A stretch of 30,874 nucleotides of DNA from a virus. The notes below the pieces were generated by a model. The model saw only the letters and a list, made by a program, of their open reading frames with translations, had not been told where the DNA came from and searched no databases. The translations under genes and the position numbers were made by a program. Positions 1 through 8,151 of the stretch are shown in pieces (positions within the stretch are counted from its first letter, which is position 1; every line of letters begins with the position of its first letter). The stretch lies in IMG/VR virus record IMGVR_UViG_3300030103_002196, positions 1-30,874 of that record. The stretch is one strand, 5' to 3'.

Positions 1-1
1 T

Positions 2-421
2 ATTACTTATGCATTTGGTAGTGGTAAAGTAACAGGTAGTTACGGAACAGCAACTGCTAAAAGACTTAATGATGAAGATGCAGTTGATGAAAATGGTGAT
101 AAAGTAAAAGATGCTGATGGTAATCAAGTAATTAACTATGGTCTTAAAACACAATACAAAAATCAATTTAATGCACAGGCTGCAGGATTACTTGCTAAGA
201 CAGATTGGTATGTAATCAAAGCTGCAGATGTAGATTCTTATTCTGTACCTGATAATATCAAAACATACAGAGCAGCAGTTAGAACTAAAGTTAATGCTAT
301 GGAAACATCTATAGATAACTGTTCAGACGTAGATGCATTAATAACTTTATTGACATACACAAAACAAGAAGATGGTTCAATTACAAGACCACTAGGTGAG
401 TTTCCAAAAGAGGTAGTATAG
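2..421 (+). CDS. C-terminal part of a tail-fibre or tail-assembly-like protein (5' end outside window)
   Basis: The frame is open from the first bases and stops at 419-421, so only the last 139 residues are present. The C-terminal part (TDWYVIKAADVDSYSVP, then a helical segment and PLGEFPKEV) resembles a domain that often follows tail-fibre genes in marine phages and is loosely like tail-fibre assembly chaperones with a DW...Y motif. That likeness is from memory and weak. The gene lies directly before the LamG/SPRY gene (one base between stop and start), which supports a place in the tail-fibre cluster. Confidence 0.6.
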   Translation: MTYAFGSGKVTGSYGTATAKRLNDEDAVDENGDKVKDADGNQVINYGLKTQYKNQFNAQAAGLLAKTDWYVIKAADVDSYSVPDNIKTYRAAVRTKVNAMETSIDNCSDVDALITLLTYTKQEDGSITRPLGEFPKEVV

Positions 422-422
422 T

Positions 423-1841
423 ATGGTTAGTATCTTAGGTGCTAATTCAGTAAGTGGTGATTACGAAGTAAGTAATTCTTTAAGATTTGATGATGGCAGT
501 AGTGCTTATTTAAGTAGAACACAAACTGCAGGTAACAGAAGAACTTGGACTTGGAGTGGGTGGATAAAAAGAGGAATAGTAGATACAAGACAAAATATTC
601 TTAGTGCAGGTATTGATGGTAATGATGAGTCACAACTTAGATTTGATGCTACTGGTTATTTGAGATTTAAAGAATCAACAGGCAATTCACCTGAACTTTT
701 ACTTGATACAAATGCACTTTTTCGTGACCCTGCAGCTTGGTATCATATAGTTGTTGCAGTAGATACAACACAAAGCACAGACTCGGACAGAGTAAAAATT
801 TATGTCAATGGTTCACAAGTAACTAGTTTTAATAGCCCAAACTACCCTTCTCAAAATTATGACACAAGATTTAATAATAATTCACAAGCAACATATCTTG
901 GTTTAAATGTTCCTGCTCATACTGATTACTATGATGGTTACATGACAGAAGTTAATTTTGTAGACGGCTCACAAAAAGCACCAACAGACTTTGGAGAGTT
1001 TAATGACAACGGAGTTTGGATTCCAAAAAAATATTCAGGAAGCTATGGTACTAATGGTTATTTTTTACAATTTAAACAAACAGGAACAAGTCAAAATGCT
1101 AGTGGTATAGGTGCAGATACATCAGGTCAAGGTAATCATTTTGCAGTAACTAATCTTGCAGCTACAGATGTAACAGAAGATACCTGTACTAATAATTTTG
1201 CTACCATGAATCCTTTAGATAATTATTACGCAGGTGCAACTTTTTCTGAGGGTAATTGCAAAATTGTTACAGGGAGCAGTCCAACTACATTTGTTACAAG
1301 CACTCTTGGAGTAGAAACAGGCAAATGGTATTGGGAAGTTAAAATAATTGATAAAGCAGGTGGAAGTGATGATACAAGCATAGGTGTTCAAGGAGGAGTA
1401 TCTCCGGGAGCAACAGACCAAATGGGGTATAACACTGCAGGTGTACAACTTAGAAGTAATGGAAACAAGCATACTAACGGAAGCAATGCAACATACATGG
1501 CATCACAAGATAATAATGATATTATTATGGTGGCTTTTGATAAAACTAATAATAATGTTTATTTTGGTGCTAATGGACAATGGGGAGATGGCTCTGGAAA
1601 CACAGATGAATCAAATCCTACAAGTGCGATAAGTATAACAATAACTGCAGGTGATTTTGTCTTTGCTGCATTAGGAGATATGGATGGCTCAGATACTTGC
1701 ACATATGAAATAAACTTTGGTAACCCATCTTTTGCAATATCAAGTGGTAACGCAGATGCTAACGGATATGGAAACTTTGAATATGCACCACCATCAGGAT
1801 ATTATGCACTTAACACAAAAAATTTAGCGGAGTTTGGATAA
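423..1841 (+). CDS. LamG/concanavalin-like plus SPRY domain virion protein, probable tail or receptor-binding protein
   Basis: The 472-residue product has two jelly-roll modules. The first 190 residues read as a LamG/concanavalin A-like domain (SLRFDDGSSAYLSRT, WTWSGWIKRG, WYHIVVAVD, VKIYVNG, then YDGYMTEVNFVDG). The last 180 read as a SPRY domain (GKWYWEVKI, IGVQGG, IIMVAFDKTNNNVYFGANGQW) and end in the marine-phage signature GYYALNTKNL. Such proteins usually sit on the virion surface and bind carbohydrate. An SD-like GAGGT precedes the ATG. The stop overlaps the next start (TAATG), so the two genes are probably translated together. The domain reading is firm; the role as host-contact protein is inferred. 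Confidence 0.85.
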   Translation: MVSILGANSVSGDYEVSNSLRFDDGSSAYLSRTQTAGNRRTWTWSGWIKRGIVDTRQNILSAGIDGNDESQLRFDATGYLRFKESTGNSPELLLDTNALFRDPAAWYHIVVAVDTTQSTDSDRVKIYVNGSQVTSFNSPNYPSQNYDTRFNNNSQATYLGLNVPAHTDYYDGYMTEVNFVDGSQKAPTDFGEFNDNGVWIPKKYSGSYGTNGYFLQFKQTGTSQNASGIGADTSGQGNHFAVTNLAATDVTEDTCTNNFATMNPLDNYYAGATFSEGNCKIVTGSSPTTFVTSTLGVETGKWYWEVKIIDKAGGSDDTSIGVQGGVSPGATDQMGYNTAGVQLRSNGNKHTNGSNATYMASQDNNDIIMVAFDKTNNNVYFGANGQWGDGSGNTDESNPTSAISITITAGDFVFAALGDMDGSDTCTYEINFGNPSFAISSGNADANGYGNFEYAPPSGYYALNTKNLAEFG

Positions 1842-2908
1842 TGGCTTATACAACAATAGATGACCCTTCAGCACATCATCATACACAACTTTTTACAGGT
1901 AATGATAGTAATAGAACAATAACTAATGACGCAAACGCAGGTGATTTTAAACCTGATTTAGTGTGGTTAAAACATAGAAACCACGGAACTAATCACTCTA
2001 ATAACTTAGTAGATAGTTCGAGAGGTGGTACTAAAACTATTTATTCTAATACAACTGACGGAGAAGAAACGATAAGCACTGGTATAACAGGATTTGCTAC
2101 AGATGGATTTACTATTGGTAGTAATGGTGCTGTAAATGCAAATAATATTAATTACAAGGCATGGCAATGGAAAGCAAATGGTGGAACTACAACAACTAAT
2201 GACGCAAGTTCAACAGGTGTAGGAAATAGAGATTCAGTTTATCAAGCAAATACTACAGCAGGATTTAGTATTGTAAGATGGACAGGAGTTCATCCCGGTA
2301 ATCATACTGTCGCTCATGGATTAGGTAAAACACCCAAATGGATAATTTTTAAAAATTTAAGTGATAATGCTAATTGGCACGTTCAACATGCTGAAGCAGG
2401 TGCATATCAAAAATTGCCTTTAAATGGTACTGACCAAAAAACCACAGACTATAATTTAGGATATGGTGGTAGTTCAACTACATTTAATTTACAAAATAGT
2501 AATTTAGATAATGGTGATGGTGATGAGATGGTAGCTTATTGTTGGACACCAATAAAAGGGTATTCAAAATTTGGTAAATATACAGGAAATGGAAACAATG
2601 ATGGACCATTTATTTACACGGGCTTTAAACCGGCATGGCTTATGGTAAGAGTAACAAACGCTTCTACTGATGGTTGGGTAGTATTTGATAATAAAAGAGA
2701 CCCTCATAATGGAGTTCAATATTACGAGTTTATTAATAATGGTAATGCAGAGGGTTCTGGCACAGTTAGATTAGATTTTGTATCTAATGGTTTTAAATTA
2801 AGACAATCAGGTTCATCATGGAATGGTAGCGGTTCAGAGATTATTTACATGGCATTTGCAGAACATCCATTTGTAAGTAGTGAAGGAGTGCCAGTAACGG
2901 CAAGATAG
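1841..2908 (+). CDS. DUF7483-like tail or receptor-contact protein
   Basis: The 355-residue product shows two related units. Each has a segment of the form GFKPD.VWLK or GFKPAWLMVR, then a fragment like SSRG or DNKRDP, and a GF.TDGF or SNGFKL turn. The protein ends with IYMAFAEHPFVSSEGVP followed by VTAR, typical of repeat-containing tail proteins of marine phages that I associate with DUF7483. It is Gly/Asn/Thr-rich with no membrane segment. It overlaps the upstream gene by one base. A beta-rich, surface-exposed tail role is inferred; ligand unknown. Confidence 0.75.
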   Translation: MAYTTIDDPSAHHHTQLFTGNDSNRTITNDANAGDFKPDLVWLKHRNHGTNHSNNLVDSSRGGTKTIYSNTTDGEETISTGITGFATDGFTIGSNGAVNANNINYKAWQWKANGGTTTTNDASSTGVGNRDSVYQANTTAGFSIVRWTGVHPGNHTVAHGLGKTPKWIIFKNLSDNANWHVQHAEAGAYQKLPLNGTDQKTTDYNLGYGGSSTTFNLQNSNLDNGDGDEMVAYCWTPIKGYSKFGKYTGNGNNDGPFIYTGFKPAWLMVRVTNASTDGWVVFDNKRDPHNGVQYYEFINNGNAEGSGTVRLDFVSNGFKLRQSGSSWNGSGSEIIYMAFAEHPFVSSEGVPVTAR

Positions 2909-2920
2909 GAGGAAAACAAC

Positions 2921-2962
2921 ATGTGTGAATATTGTGGCGGTGAATGTATCTGTAGAGGATAA
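2921..2962 (+). CDS. Candidate 13-residue cysteine-rich mini-protein
   Basis: The reading frame MCEYCGGECICRG starts 7 bases after a perfect AGGAGG (2908-2913). It has four cysteines in 13 residues (CxxC...CxC), and its stop TAA is immediately followed by the ATG of the next gene. The strong ribosome site serves this start better than the next one. It could be a metal-binding micropeptide or a leader that couples translation to 2963-3520. Length alone gives no statistical support, so the call rests on the SD, the tight spacing and the composition. Confidence 0.5.
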   Translation: MCEYCGGECICRG

Positions 2963-3520
2963 ATGAAATATTTAAATAAATTATGGTTTTTAGTTTTACT
3001 TTACATAGTTGTTCTATGTATGGGTGTAATTATAAATATTAAAGCTGAAACAAATACGGTGTCGAGTACGGTAGTGACTAATTCGACACCTCCTACCGCA
3101 AACGCACCTTCTATAATCAATTCTAATAGTGATATATGTAAAGTTGGCGTTGGTGGAAGTGTACAAAATAATGTATTAGGTGTGGCTACAGGCGTTTTGA
3201 TAGACGACACGCTGTGTCAAAAATTAAAGCTAAGTCGCTCCATGTACCAATATGGCATGAAAGTTGCGGCTGTTTCTATACTTTGTCAAGACAGTCGTGT
3301 CTGGGATAGCATGACAGATGCGGGTACACCGTGCCCTGTTAAAGGTTTGATTGGTGCTGAAGCTGCAGCATACTGGGAGGCAAACCCTGACGAAATTCCA
3401 GAGGGCAGTAGATATAAAGTAGGGTACATTCAACAAGTAAAAGAAGAAAAACCAGAGGGAGATTTTGATGATATTAAGAATTTTGGTCTTATGGCTCTTT
3501 CTTTATTGCTATTATTCTAA
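2963..3520 (+). CDS. Membrane or secreted conserved marine-phage protein, function unknown
   Basis: The 185-residue product has an N-terminal hydrophobic segment at about residues 7-27, before KAETN, which could be a signal peptide or anchor, and a C-terminal hydrophobic stretch (GLMALSLLLLF). The middle carries conserved-looking Cys and Gly motifs: DICKVGVGGSVQNN, VLIDDTLCQKLKLSR, GMKVAAVSILCQD and AGTPCPVKG. The cysteines suggest disulfides outside the cytoplasm. I recall similar proteins in marine phages but no function. Its last 53 bases are shared with the start of the next gene. Confidence 0.75.
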   Translation: MKYLNKLWFLVLLYIVVLCMGVIINIKAETNTVSSTVVTNSTPPTANAPSIINSNSDICKVGVGGSVQNNVLGVATGVLIDDTLCQKLKLSRSMYQYGMKVAAVSILCQDSRVWDSMTDAGTPCPVKGLIGAEAAAYWEANPDEIPEGSRYKVGYIQQVKEEKPEGDFDDIKNFGLMALSLLLLF

Positions 3521-4940
3521 AGCAGATACTTGCTTACCTGACGTAGAAGGTTTATGTACTCCCGGAGTAACTATAGTAGAAGAAAGTGTTACTGTAAAAA
3601 CAGAAGAAGATAAAGGCACAGAAATAATTTATACTGATACTACTACAACTACTACCACTACAACTACAATAACTAATGAAAATAGTGGTAATATTTTAGA
3701 TGGAAATAATGGATATGTTTCTTCTAATAAAGAAGGCGACATGGATGTTGATTGGGGTGGTCAAGGTCCTGCAAGTATGCCTACAGGTAATTCTTGCTAT
3801 GGTTTAGGTTCAGATAAATGTGCTATGATTACAGGTAGTGGTAATTCGACATCTACTATGGGTGTTTCAGGTATGGGTACAACATTTATTAACACGATTG
3901 ATATATCTGATTTACAAATAGATAACGGTGGAAAAGTAAAATACACAATAGAGGTTGACAAACAAGATGCTCAAGATAGAATCTACATGCACATTACAGG
4001 AACTAACGGAGGGGTTAGTGTCTTTTCAGGTACTGATATCTTGTCTGAATCTGGGATATCATCAGGCTACCAATCTTATAACGGGTCTTTCGATTTCAGT
4101 GGTGTTTTAAAAAACTTAACAATAGAAGTCGGAGGTAGAGATGTAAATCTTGCTGTAGGTCCTTTATTCGATGATGTAACTGTTAATGTATTTTATAATG
4201 TAATTAACACAATTGTAACTCAACAAATAACAACAATAGAAGAAATAGTTTATTTAAATATTTTTGATACAACAGAATTAGAATTTGCTACAGAGGTTTT
4301 TGAATTTAACGATGTTGTGGTAGACGATGCCGGAGATATAGAATTTACACCCATAGAAACTGAACAAGAAGAAATATCATACGAAACTGTCGAAGTAGAA
4401 ATGCAAGAAATAGAATTAGATTTTAAACTAGATGATTTAGAACTTGATATTCCTGAATCTGAAATGGAAATAGCTTCTGTAGAAATGGAAATGGAAATGG
4501 AGATTGAAATGGAAATGGAAATAGAAGAACCTCAAGAGACATCAAATGAGCCAGTTGAAGAAAAACAAGAAGCTAATAATGAAGGAACTGAAGAACCTGT
4601 TGTGGAAGATAACGATAGTTCCGAGCAGAAAGAAGCTGAAGAGTCAACAGAAGAGCCTAAACAAAAATCAGTAAAAGAACCTTCTGCAAAAGAAAAAGCT
4701 GCAACTAAGATTGTTAAAAAAATAGATGATAAAGAAAAATATGATGATGCAGCTCAAATGAAGACATTAATTGTAATGCAAATATTAGGAAATACTAAAA
4801 CTTTTTTTGACACTCAATCAACTATTGTAGATACAGATGTCAATGAATACTTAAACAAAACAATAGAAGATAACTATGGAGTATTATTTAACATGGCACA
4901 AGCACAAACTATAGAGGAGATGATAAATGCCCAGTATTGA
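3468..4940 (+). CDS. Secreted, Thr- and Glu-repeat-rich protein, function unknown
   Basis: The start is taken as ATG 3468 (MILRILVLWLFLYCYYSKA, a clear signal peptide, with cleavage likely before DTC) behind GAGGGAG; a TTG three bases earlier is also open. The 490-residue product has a run of ten Thr near residue 60, a beta-rich middle (KVKYTIEVDKQDAQDRIYMHITG, shown here split: KVKYTIEVD / QDRIYMHITG) that looks like a folded beta-sandwich, and a very acidic stretch from about residue 290 to 410 with Glu-Met and Glu-Ile alternation. The C-terminal 100 residues are helical. It begins inside the upstream gene in another frame. A periplasmic or virion-surface location is inferred from the signal peptide. 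Confidence 0.75.
   Translation: MILRILVLWLFLYCYYSKADTCLPDVEGLCTPGVTIVEESVTVKTEEDKGTEIIYTDTTTTTTTTTTITNENSGNILDGNNGYVSSNKEGDMDVDWGGQGPASMPTGNSCYGLGSDKCAMITGSGNSTSTMGVSGMGTTFINTIDISDLQIDNGGKVKYTIEVDKQDAQDRIYMHITGTNGGVSVFSGTDILSESGISSGYQSYNGSFDFSGVLKNLTIEVGGRDVNLAVGPLFDDVTVNVFYNVINTIVTQQITTIEEIVYLNIFDTTELEFATEVFEFNDVVVDDAGDIEFTPIETEQEEISYETVEVEMQEIELDFKLDDLELDIPESEMEIASVEMEMEMEIEMEMEIEEPQETSNEPVEEKQEANNEGTEEPVVEDNDSSEQKEAEESTEEPKQKSVKEPSAKEKAATKIVKKIDDKEKYDDAAQMKTLIVMQILGNTKTFFDTQSTIVDTDVNEYLNKTIEDNYGVLFNMAQAQTIEEMINAQY
4459..4531 (+). repeat. Hexanucleotide GAAATG/GAAATA tract coding for Glu-Met/Ile repeats
   Basis: Inside the 3468-4940 gene, units of GAAATG, GAGATT and GAAATA follow each other with few breaks, giving alternating Glu and Met/Ile in the product. 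Unit changes add or remove two residues without a frameshift, so length variation would be tolerated. Confidence 0.8.
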
Positions 4941-5388
4941 GTATTCAGGTTTAAAGGTAAGTGGAGGTAAAGCTTTCGCTATACTTACTTTATTAGGTGC
5001 ATTAGGTAGTGGTGCATGGGCAGTCTTTGAGTTTTGGAAAGATTATCAAGACATGAAAAGTAAGATACTAGAATATACTGCTCCTGATTTGTCTCATTAT
5101 GATGAGCAATTAGCAGTCGTTAAATCAGAAATAGATATGATTTTAGATGAAATAACACTTGTATCTGATGTAGCAAAAGATTTACGCAATGATATGAAAG
5201 CAGATTTACGTCAAATGAATGGAGATATACGCCACATTACAGAAATAGTGAATGACATTGAAGATAGACAAAAAGAAGATGTGAGAGAGATATTTGATGA
5301 GATTAAGATTATTGAAGATAATCTTAATTTAGAAATAAACAAAGCTTTGAATAATCCTTTATCAGGAATGTCAGCAAAAACTAAATAG
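4927..5388 (+). CDS. Single-span membrane protein with long coiled coil
   Basis: The 153-residue product has one hydrophobic segment at about residues 15-36 (FAILTLLGALGSGAWAVFEF) followed by a long charged helical region with heptad-like spacing (DEQLAVVKSEIDMIL, RQMNGDIRHITEIV). The start follows GAGGAG with 7 bases between and overlaps the previous gene by 14 bases. Topology resembles small anchors in phage late operons, such as lysis accessory or scaffold-like proteins, but I cannot assign a role. No lipoprotein box or signal cleavage site is evident. Confidence 0.7.
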   Translation: MPSIEYSGLKVSGGKAFAILTLLGALGSGAWAVFEFWKDYQDMKSKILEYTAPDLSHYDEQLAVVKSEIDMILDEITLVSDVAKDLRNDMKADLRQMNGDIRHITEIVNDIEDRQKEDVREIFDEIKIIEDNLNLEINKALNNPLSGMSAKTK

Positions 5389-5396
5389 GAGAAGAT

Positions 5397-5684
5397 ATGT
5401 CTTTAAAGAAACTAGAAGAAAAAGTAGCAGAACTTAGAAAAGAAAACAAAGTATTAAAAGCAGAGAATAAAGAAGTTACTATACATAATAAATTTCTATT
5501 AGATAGATTAGAAACATGGGCAGAAAGAAACTTTCAAGAAAGACAAAAATGGATGAACATGACTGTGGATGAAGTTATTGCATTTAATAAAGACAAACCT
5601 GATTACACTAAAGATAAAGAACTAGCTAAGACTTGGGAAGAACATGGAGAGCGTGTATCTCAAATGAAGGTAGCTAACGGATGA
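5397..5684 (+). CDS. Small coiled-coil protein, function unknown
   Basis: The 95-residue product starts behind AGGAGA. Its first 40 residues form a leucine-zipper-like coil (LKKLEEKVAELRKENKVL). The second half is polar, with a Trp-rich turn (ETWAERNFQERQKW). It overlaps the next start by four bases (ATGA), so the two are probably coupled. It is soluble, unlike its neighbours. Confidence 0.7.
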   Translation: MSLKKLEEKVAELRKENKVLKAENKEVTIHNKFLLDRLETWAERNFQERQKWMNMTVDEVIAFNKDKPDYTKDKELAKTWEEHGERVSQMKVANG

Positions 5685-5881
5685 AATTAGAACTGAAAAC
5701 CATATTACCCTATCTCGTACTTCTTGTAACTATAGGTATGACATGGGGTATGTTTTCAGAACGATTAGATGCAGTGGAGCGTAAAGCAGATACTGTAGCA
5801 CAAATGCAACAAGATATAGCAGTCATCAAAGAAAAAATTATGTGGATGGAAGCATACTTAATTAAAGGGAGTAAAAATTAA
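5681..5881 (+). CDS. Small single-span membrane protein with coiled coil (possible lysis accessory)
   Basis: The 66-residue product has a membrane helix at about residues 8-25 (ILPYLVLLVTIGMTWGMF) and a short coiled-coil tail (RLDAVERKADTVAQMQQDI). The layout of one N-terminal span and a charged helical tail is seen in small marine-phage membrane proteins, some of which are annotated as holin- or spanin-like. It lies 7.8 kb from the lysis pair, so a lysis role is only a guess. It overlaps the next start by one base. Confidence 0.7.
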   Translation: MKLELKTILPYLVLLVTIGMTWGMFSERLDAVERKADTVAQMQQDIAVIKEKIMWMEAYLIKGSKN

Positions 5882-7374
5882 TGGCATATAAACCTTATGA
5901 GGATTTAACAGACCAACAAAAGCAATTATTTGCGGATGAAGGTGCATATAAATCTTTTATGGATACTACACAACCAAAGCCTAAAGCAACAGGAACTACA
6001 AGACAACAACAAGTAAGTGCTATACAAGAGGCATTGCCTACAACTAGAACAGACACTTCTGCTCTGACACAAGCTACTACTGCTGCTCAAATGGTACAGC
6101 CAACTTTACCTAGTGGGTCGACTATTACTCCAGAATTACAACAAGCCAGAACTGATGAAATACAGACAACACCGGGATTAACACAACCTGCACCTGTTGC
6201 TCAAGTAACTGCACCTACTGCTCCTACTATAACACCAACGACAGTAGCTACTACTGCTCAAGTAGAGCCATCAGATTTTACAAAAACATATCAAAATTAT
6301 GTAGCACAATCGGGCACACCTGCAGAACAAATGGCTGCAGCACGAGGTAGTGTAACACAACCTGCTATTGCGGCTACAATGAATATTGCAGACATACCTA
6401 AAGAGGCTACTGTTATGGGTCAGCTAGAAAATATATCTTCTCAAGTAGCTTCTGCTCAACAAGCAGGTCAGCCTTTACCTGCATTTGCTAGTGCTGCACA
6501 AAGAGTTGCAGATGCTGCTATGGCAAAAAGAGGATTAGGTGCTTCTAGTATAGCTGCAGAAGCAATTGCAAGAGGTGTTTTAGATGCTTCTATACCTATA
6601 GCCCAACAAGATGCCCAAGCTTATTCTCAAATAGTATTTCAAAATTTAAACAATAGGCAACAGGCTGCTATTCTAAATGCTCAACAGTATTTTCAAATGG
6701 ACATGGCTAACTTAAATAATACTCAACAAGCTAATTTACAAAATGTTCAATTAAGACAACAAAAACTTTTATCTGACCAGTCAGCTATCAACGCTGCAAG
6801 ACAATTTAATTCTGAAAGCCAAAAACAAACAGACCAATTTTTTGATAATTTACAGGCACAAATTAAACAAAACAATTCTACAATGATGAACTCTATGAGT
6901 CAGTTTAATTCTACAGAAAAGAATAGAATAGAAGCAGAAAATGCTAAAAATAAAGTAGCAGTAGACCAAGCTAATTCATCTTTACAAGCACAACTAGAGC
7001 AATTTAATGCTTCATTGAGTGACCAAAGAGATAGATTTAATGTAGAAAACCAACGTGTTATTGACCAGTCAAATGTAACATGGAGAAGAAATATTAATAC
7101 AGCAAATACAGCAGCTATCAATGCTGCTAATCAAACTAATGCTGCTAATTTATTAGGAGTATCTAATTTTGCAATGTCAGCTTTATGGCAGCAATGGAGA
7201 GACGAAGCATCATGGGCTAACACCTCTGCTGAAAACTCTAGAAATAGACAACACAATCTAGCAGTAGCTGCATTACAAAGACAGACAGCTTTTGATATAG
7301 CTGATGAAAATCAAAAGACAAAGTTATATGAATTAATGGGTGAATTTGCAGTAGAATTACTTAACAGATTTTAG
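5881..7374 (+). CDS. Gln/Ala-rich virion protein, probable internal or ejection protein
   Basis: The 497-residue product has a Thr/Pro/Gln-rich N-terminal region (about residues 35-140), an Ala-rich helical part (185-250), and a long Gln/Asn-rich helical stretch (255-440) with recurring QFN and QAN motifs. Its C-terminus is more compact (WQQWRDEASWANTSAENSRNRQHN shown in part: WQQWRDEASW, then LYELMGEFAVELL). Composition and place before two very large structural-type genes match the internal core proteins of podoviruses. No enzymatic motif was seen. Confidence 0.65.
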   Translation: MAYKPYEDLTDQQKQLFADEGAYKSFMDTTQPKPKATGTTRQQQVSAIQEALPTTRTDTSALTQATTAAQMVQPTLPSGSTITPELQQARTDEIQTTPGLTQPAPVAQVTAPTAPTITPTTVATTAQVEPSDFTKTYQNYVAQSGTPAEQMAAARGSVTQPAIAATMNIADIPKEATVMGQLENISSQVASAQQAGQPLPAFASAAQRVADAAMAKRGLGASSIAAEAIARGVLDASIPIAQQDAQAYSQIVFQNLNNRQQAAILNAQQYFQMDMANLNNTQQANLQNVQLRQQKLLSDQSAINAARQFNSESQKQTDQFFDNLQAQIKQNNSTMMNSMSQFNSTEKNRIEAENAKNKVAVDQANSSLQAQLEQFNASLSDQRDRFNVENQRVIDQSNVTWRRNINTANTAAINAANQTNAANLLGVSNFAMSALWQQWRDEASWANTSAENSRNRQHNLAVAALQRQTAFDIADENQKTKLYELMGEFAVELLNRF

Positions 7375-7382
7375 GAGGAATT

Positions 7383-7643
7383 ATGATAGATTTTATGGGA
7401 GATTTAGGAAAGATTTACAAAGTCTTAAAGACAGGAGCAGAAATATATAGTACTGTAAAAAGTAAAAGAAAAGAAAGAGAACCTACCCCTTTAATAGAAG
7501 AACCATCTCTAGGTGGCATGTTTGAATTATCATCTTCAGGAATGGAACAAGCACGAGGACCAAAAGCCCCTGATGTAACTAATTATGAAGAAGTTTTAAA
7601 TGCATGGCTACAAAGAATAAGTAGATTTGCAATGAGGTCTTAA
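7383..7643 (+). CDS. Small conserved late protein, function unknown
   Basis: The 86-residue product follows a strong AGGAGG with 5 bases to the ATG. It has a short amphipathic N-terminus (MIDFMGDLGKIYKVLKTGAEI), a basic patch (KSKRKERE) and a C-terminal segment VTNYEEVLNAWLQRISRF. The gene is 8 bases downstream of the Gln/Ala-rich protein gene and 1 base upstream of the next gene. It is probably a minor virion protein, judged from context only. Confidence 0.65.
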   Translation: MIDFMGDLGKIYKVLKTGAEIYSTVKSKRKEREPTPLIEEPSLGGMFELSSSGMEQARGPKAPDVTNYEEVLNAWLQRISRFAMRS

Positions 7644-7644
7644 T

Positions 7645-8151
7645 ATGAAATATAATCCATTCGATGCCCCTGTACCCGGACAATCTTTAACAGATACCCC
7701 ACAAAATTATCCTTGGGAACATAGTCCTAAACATACTAATATAAATGAAGCTGCAGAAACTATGTTTAGAGCATTAACAGAAGAAGATGCTGCGATGAAT
7801 TTATTAGCAATGTTAAAATCAGAAGTTCCTGTAGAAGCTATTACACGAACATTAATATTTACAGGGTTTGTAGAAGGTAAATTTAATCCTGATTTAGGTA
7901 TTTTACTTGCACCAATTACTATGAATATGATTATTGCTATAGCTAAAAGAGCAGGTCTTAAAGAGATAGTTATAACTATGAATGATAATTCACCAACTAA
8001 AGTTGCAGAGGAATTTTTAGTGCGTAAAAAATTTGATAAAATCATTGCAAATTTAAAAGTAGAACAAGAAAAAAAGGAAACAGAAGTAACAGAAAAAAAA
8101 TTACCTAAAGTTGCAGGTTTAATGGAAAAAGAAATTGAAGGAGAAGAATAA
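7645..8151 (+). CDS. Conserved late protein, function unknown
   Basis: The 168-residue product opens with YNPFDAPVPGQSLTDTP and then WEHSP, a style common in structural proteins of marine podoviruses. The middle is hydrophobic and helical (FNPDLGILLAPITMNMIIAIAKRAG), here about residues 78-102, and could be a membrane-interacting helix. The C-terminus is Lys/Glu-rich. Its stop overlaps the next ATG by one base. It probably belongs with the ejection proteins around it. Confidence 0.65.
   Translation: MKYNPFDAPVPGQSLTDTPQNYPWEHSPKHTNINEAAETMFRALTEEDAAMNLLAMLKSEVPVEAITRTLIFTGFVEGKFNPDLGILLAPITMNMIIAIAKRAGLKEIVITMNDNSPTKVAEEFLVRKKFDKIIANLKVEQEKKETEVTEKKLPKVAGLMEKEIEGEE

Noticed and set aside
1215-1632. 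Extra frames inside the LamG/SPRY gene
   Set aside because: Both are fully inside a long gene with clear domains and lack ribosome sites.
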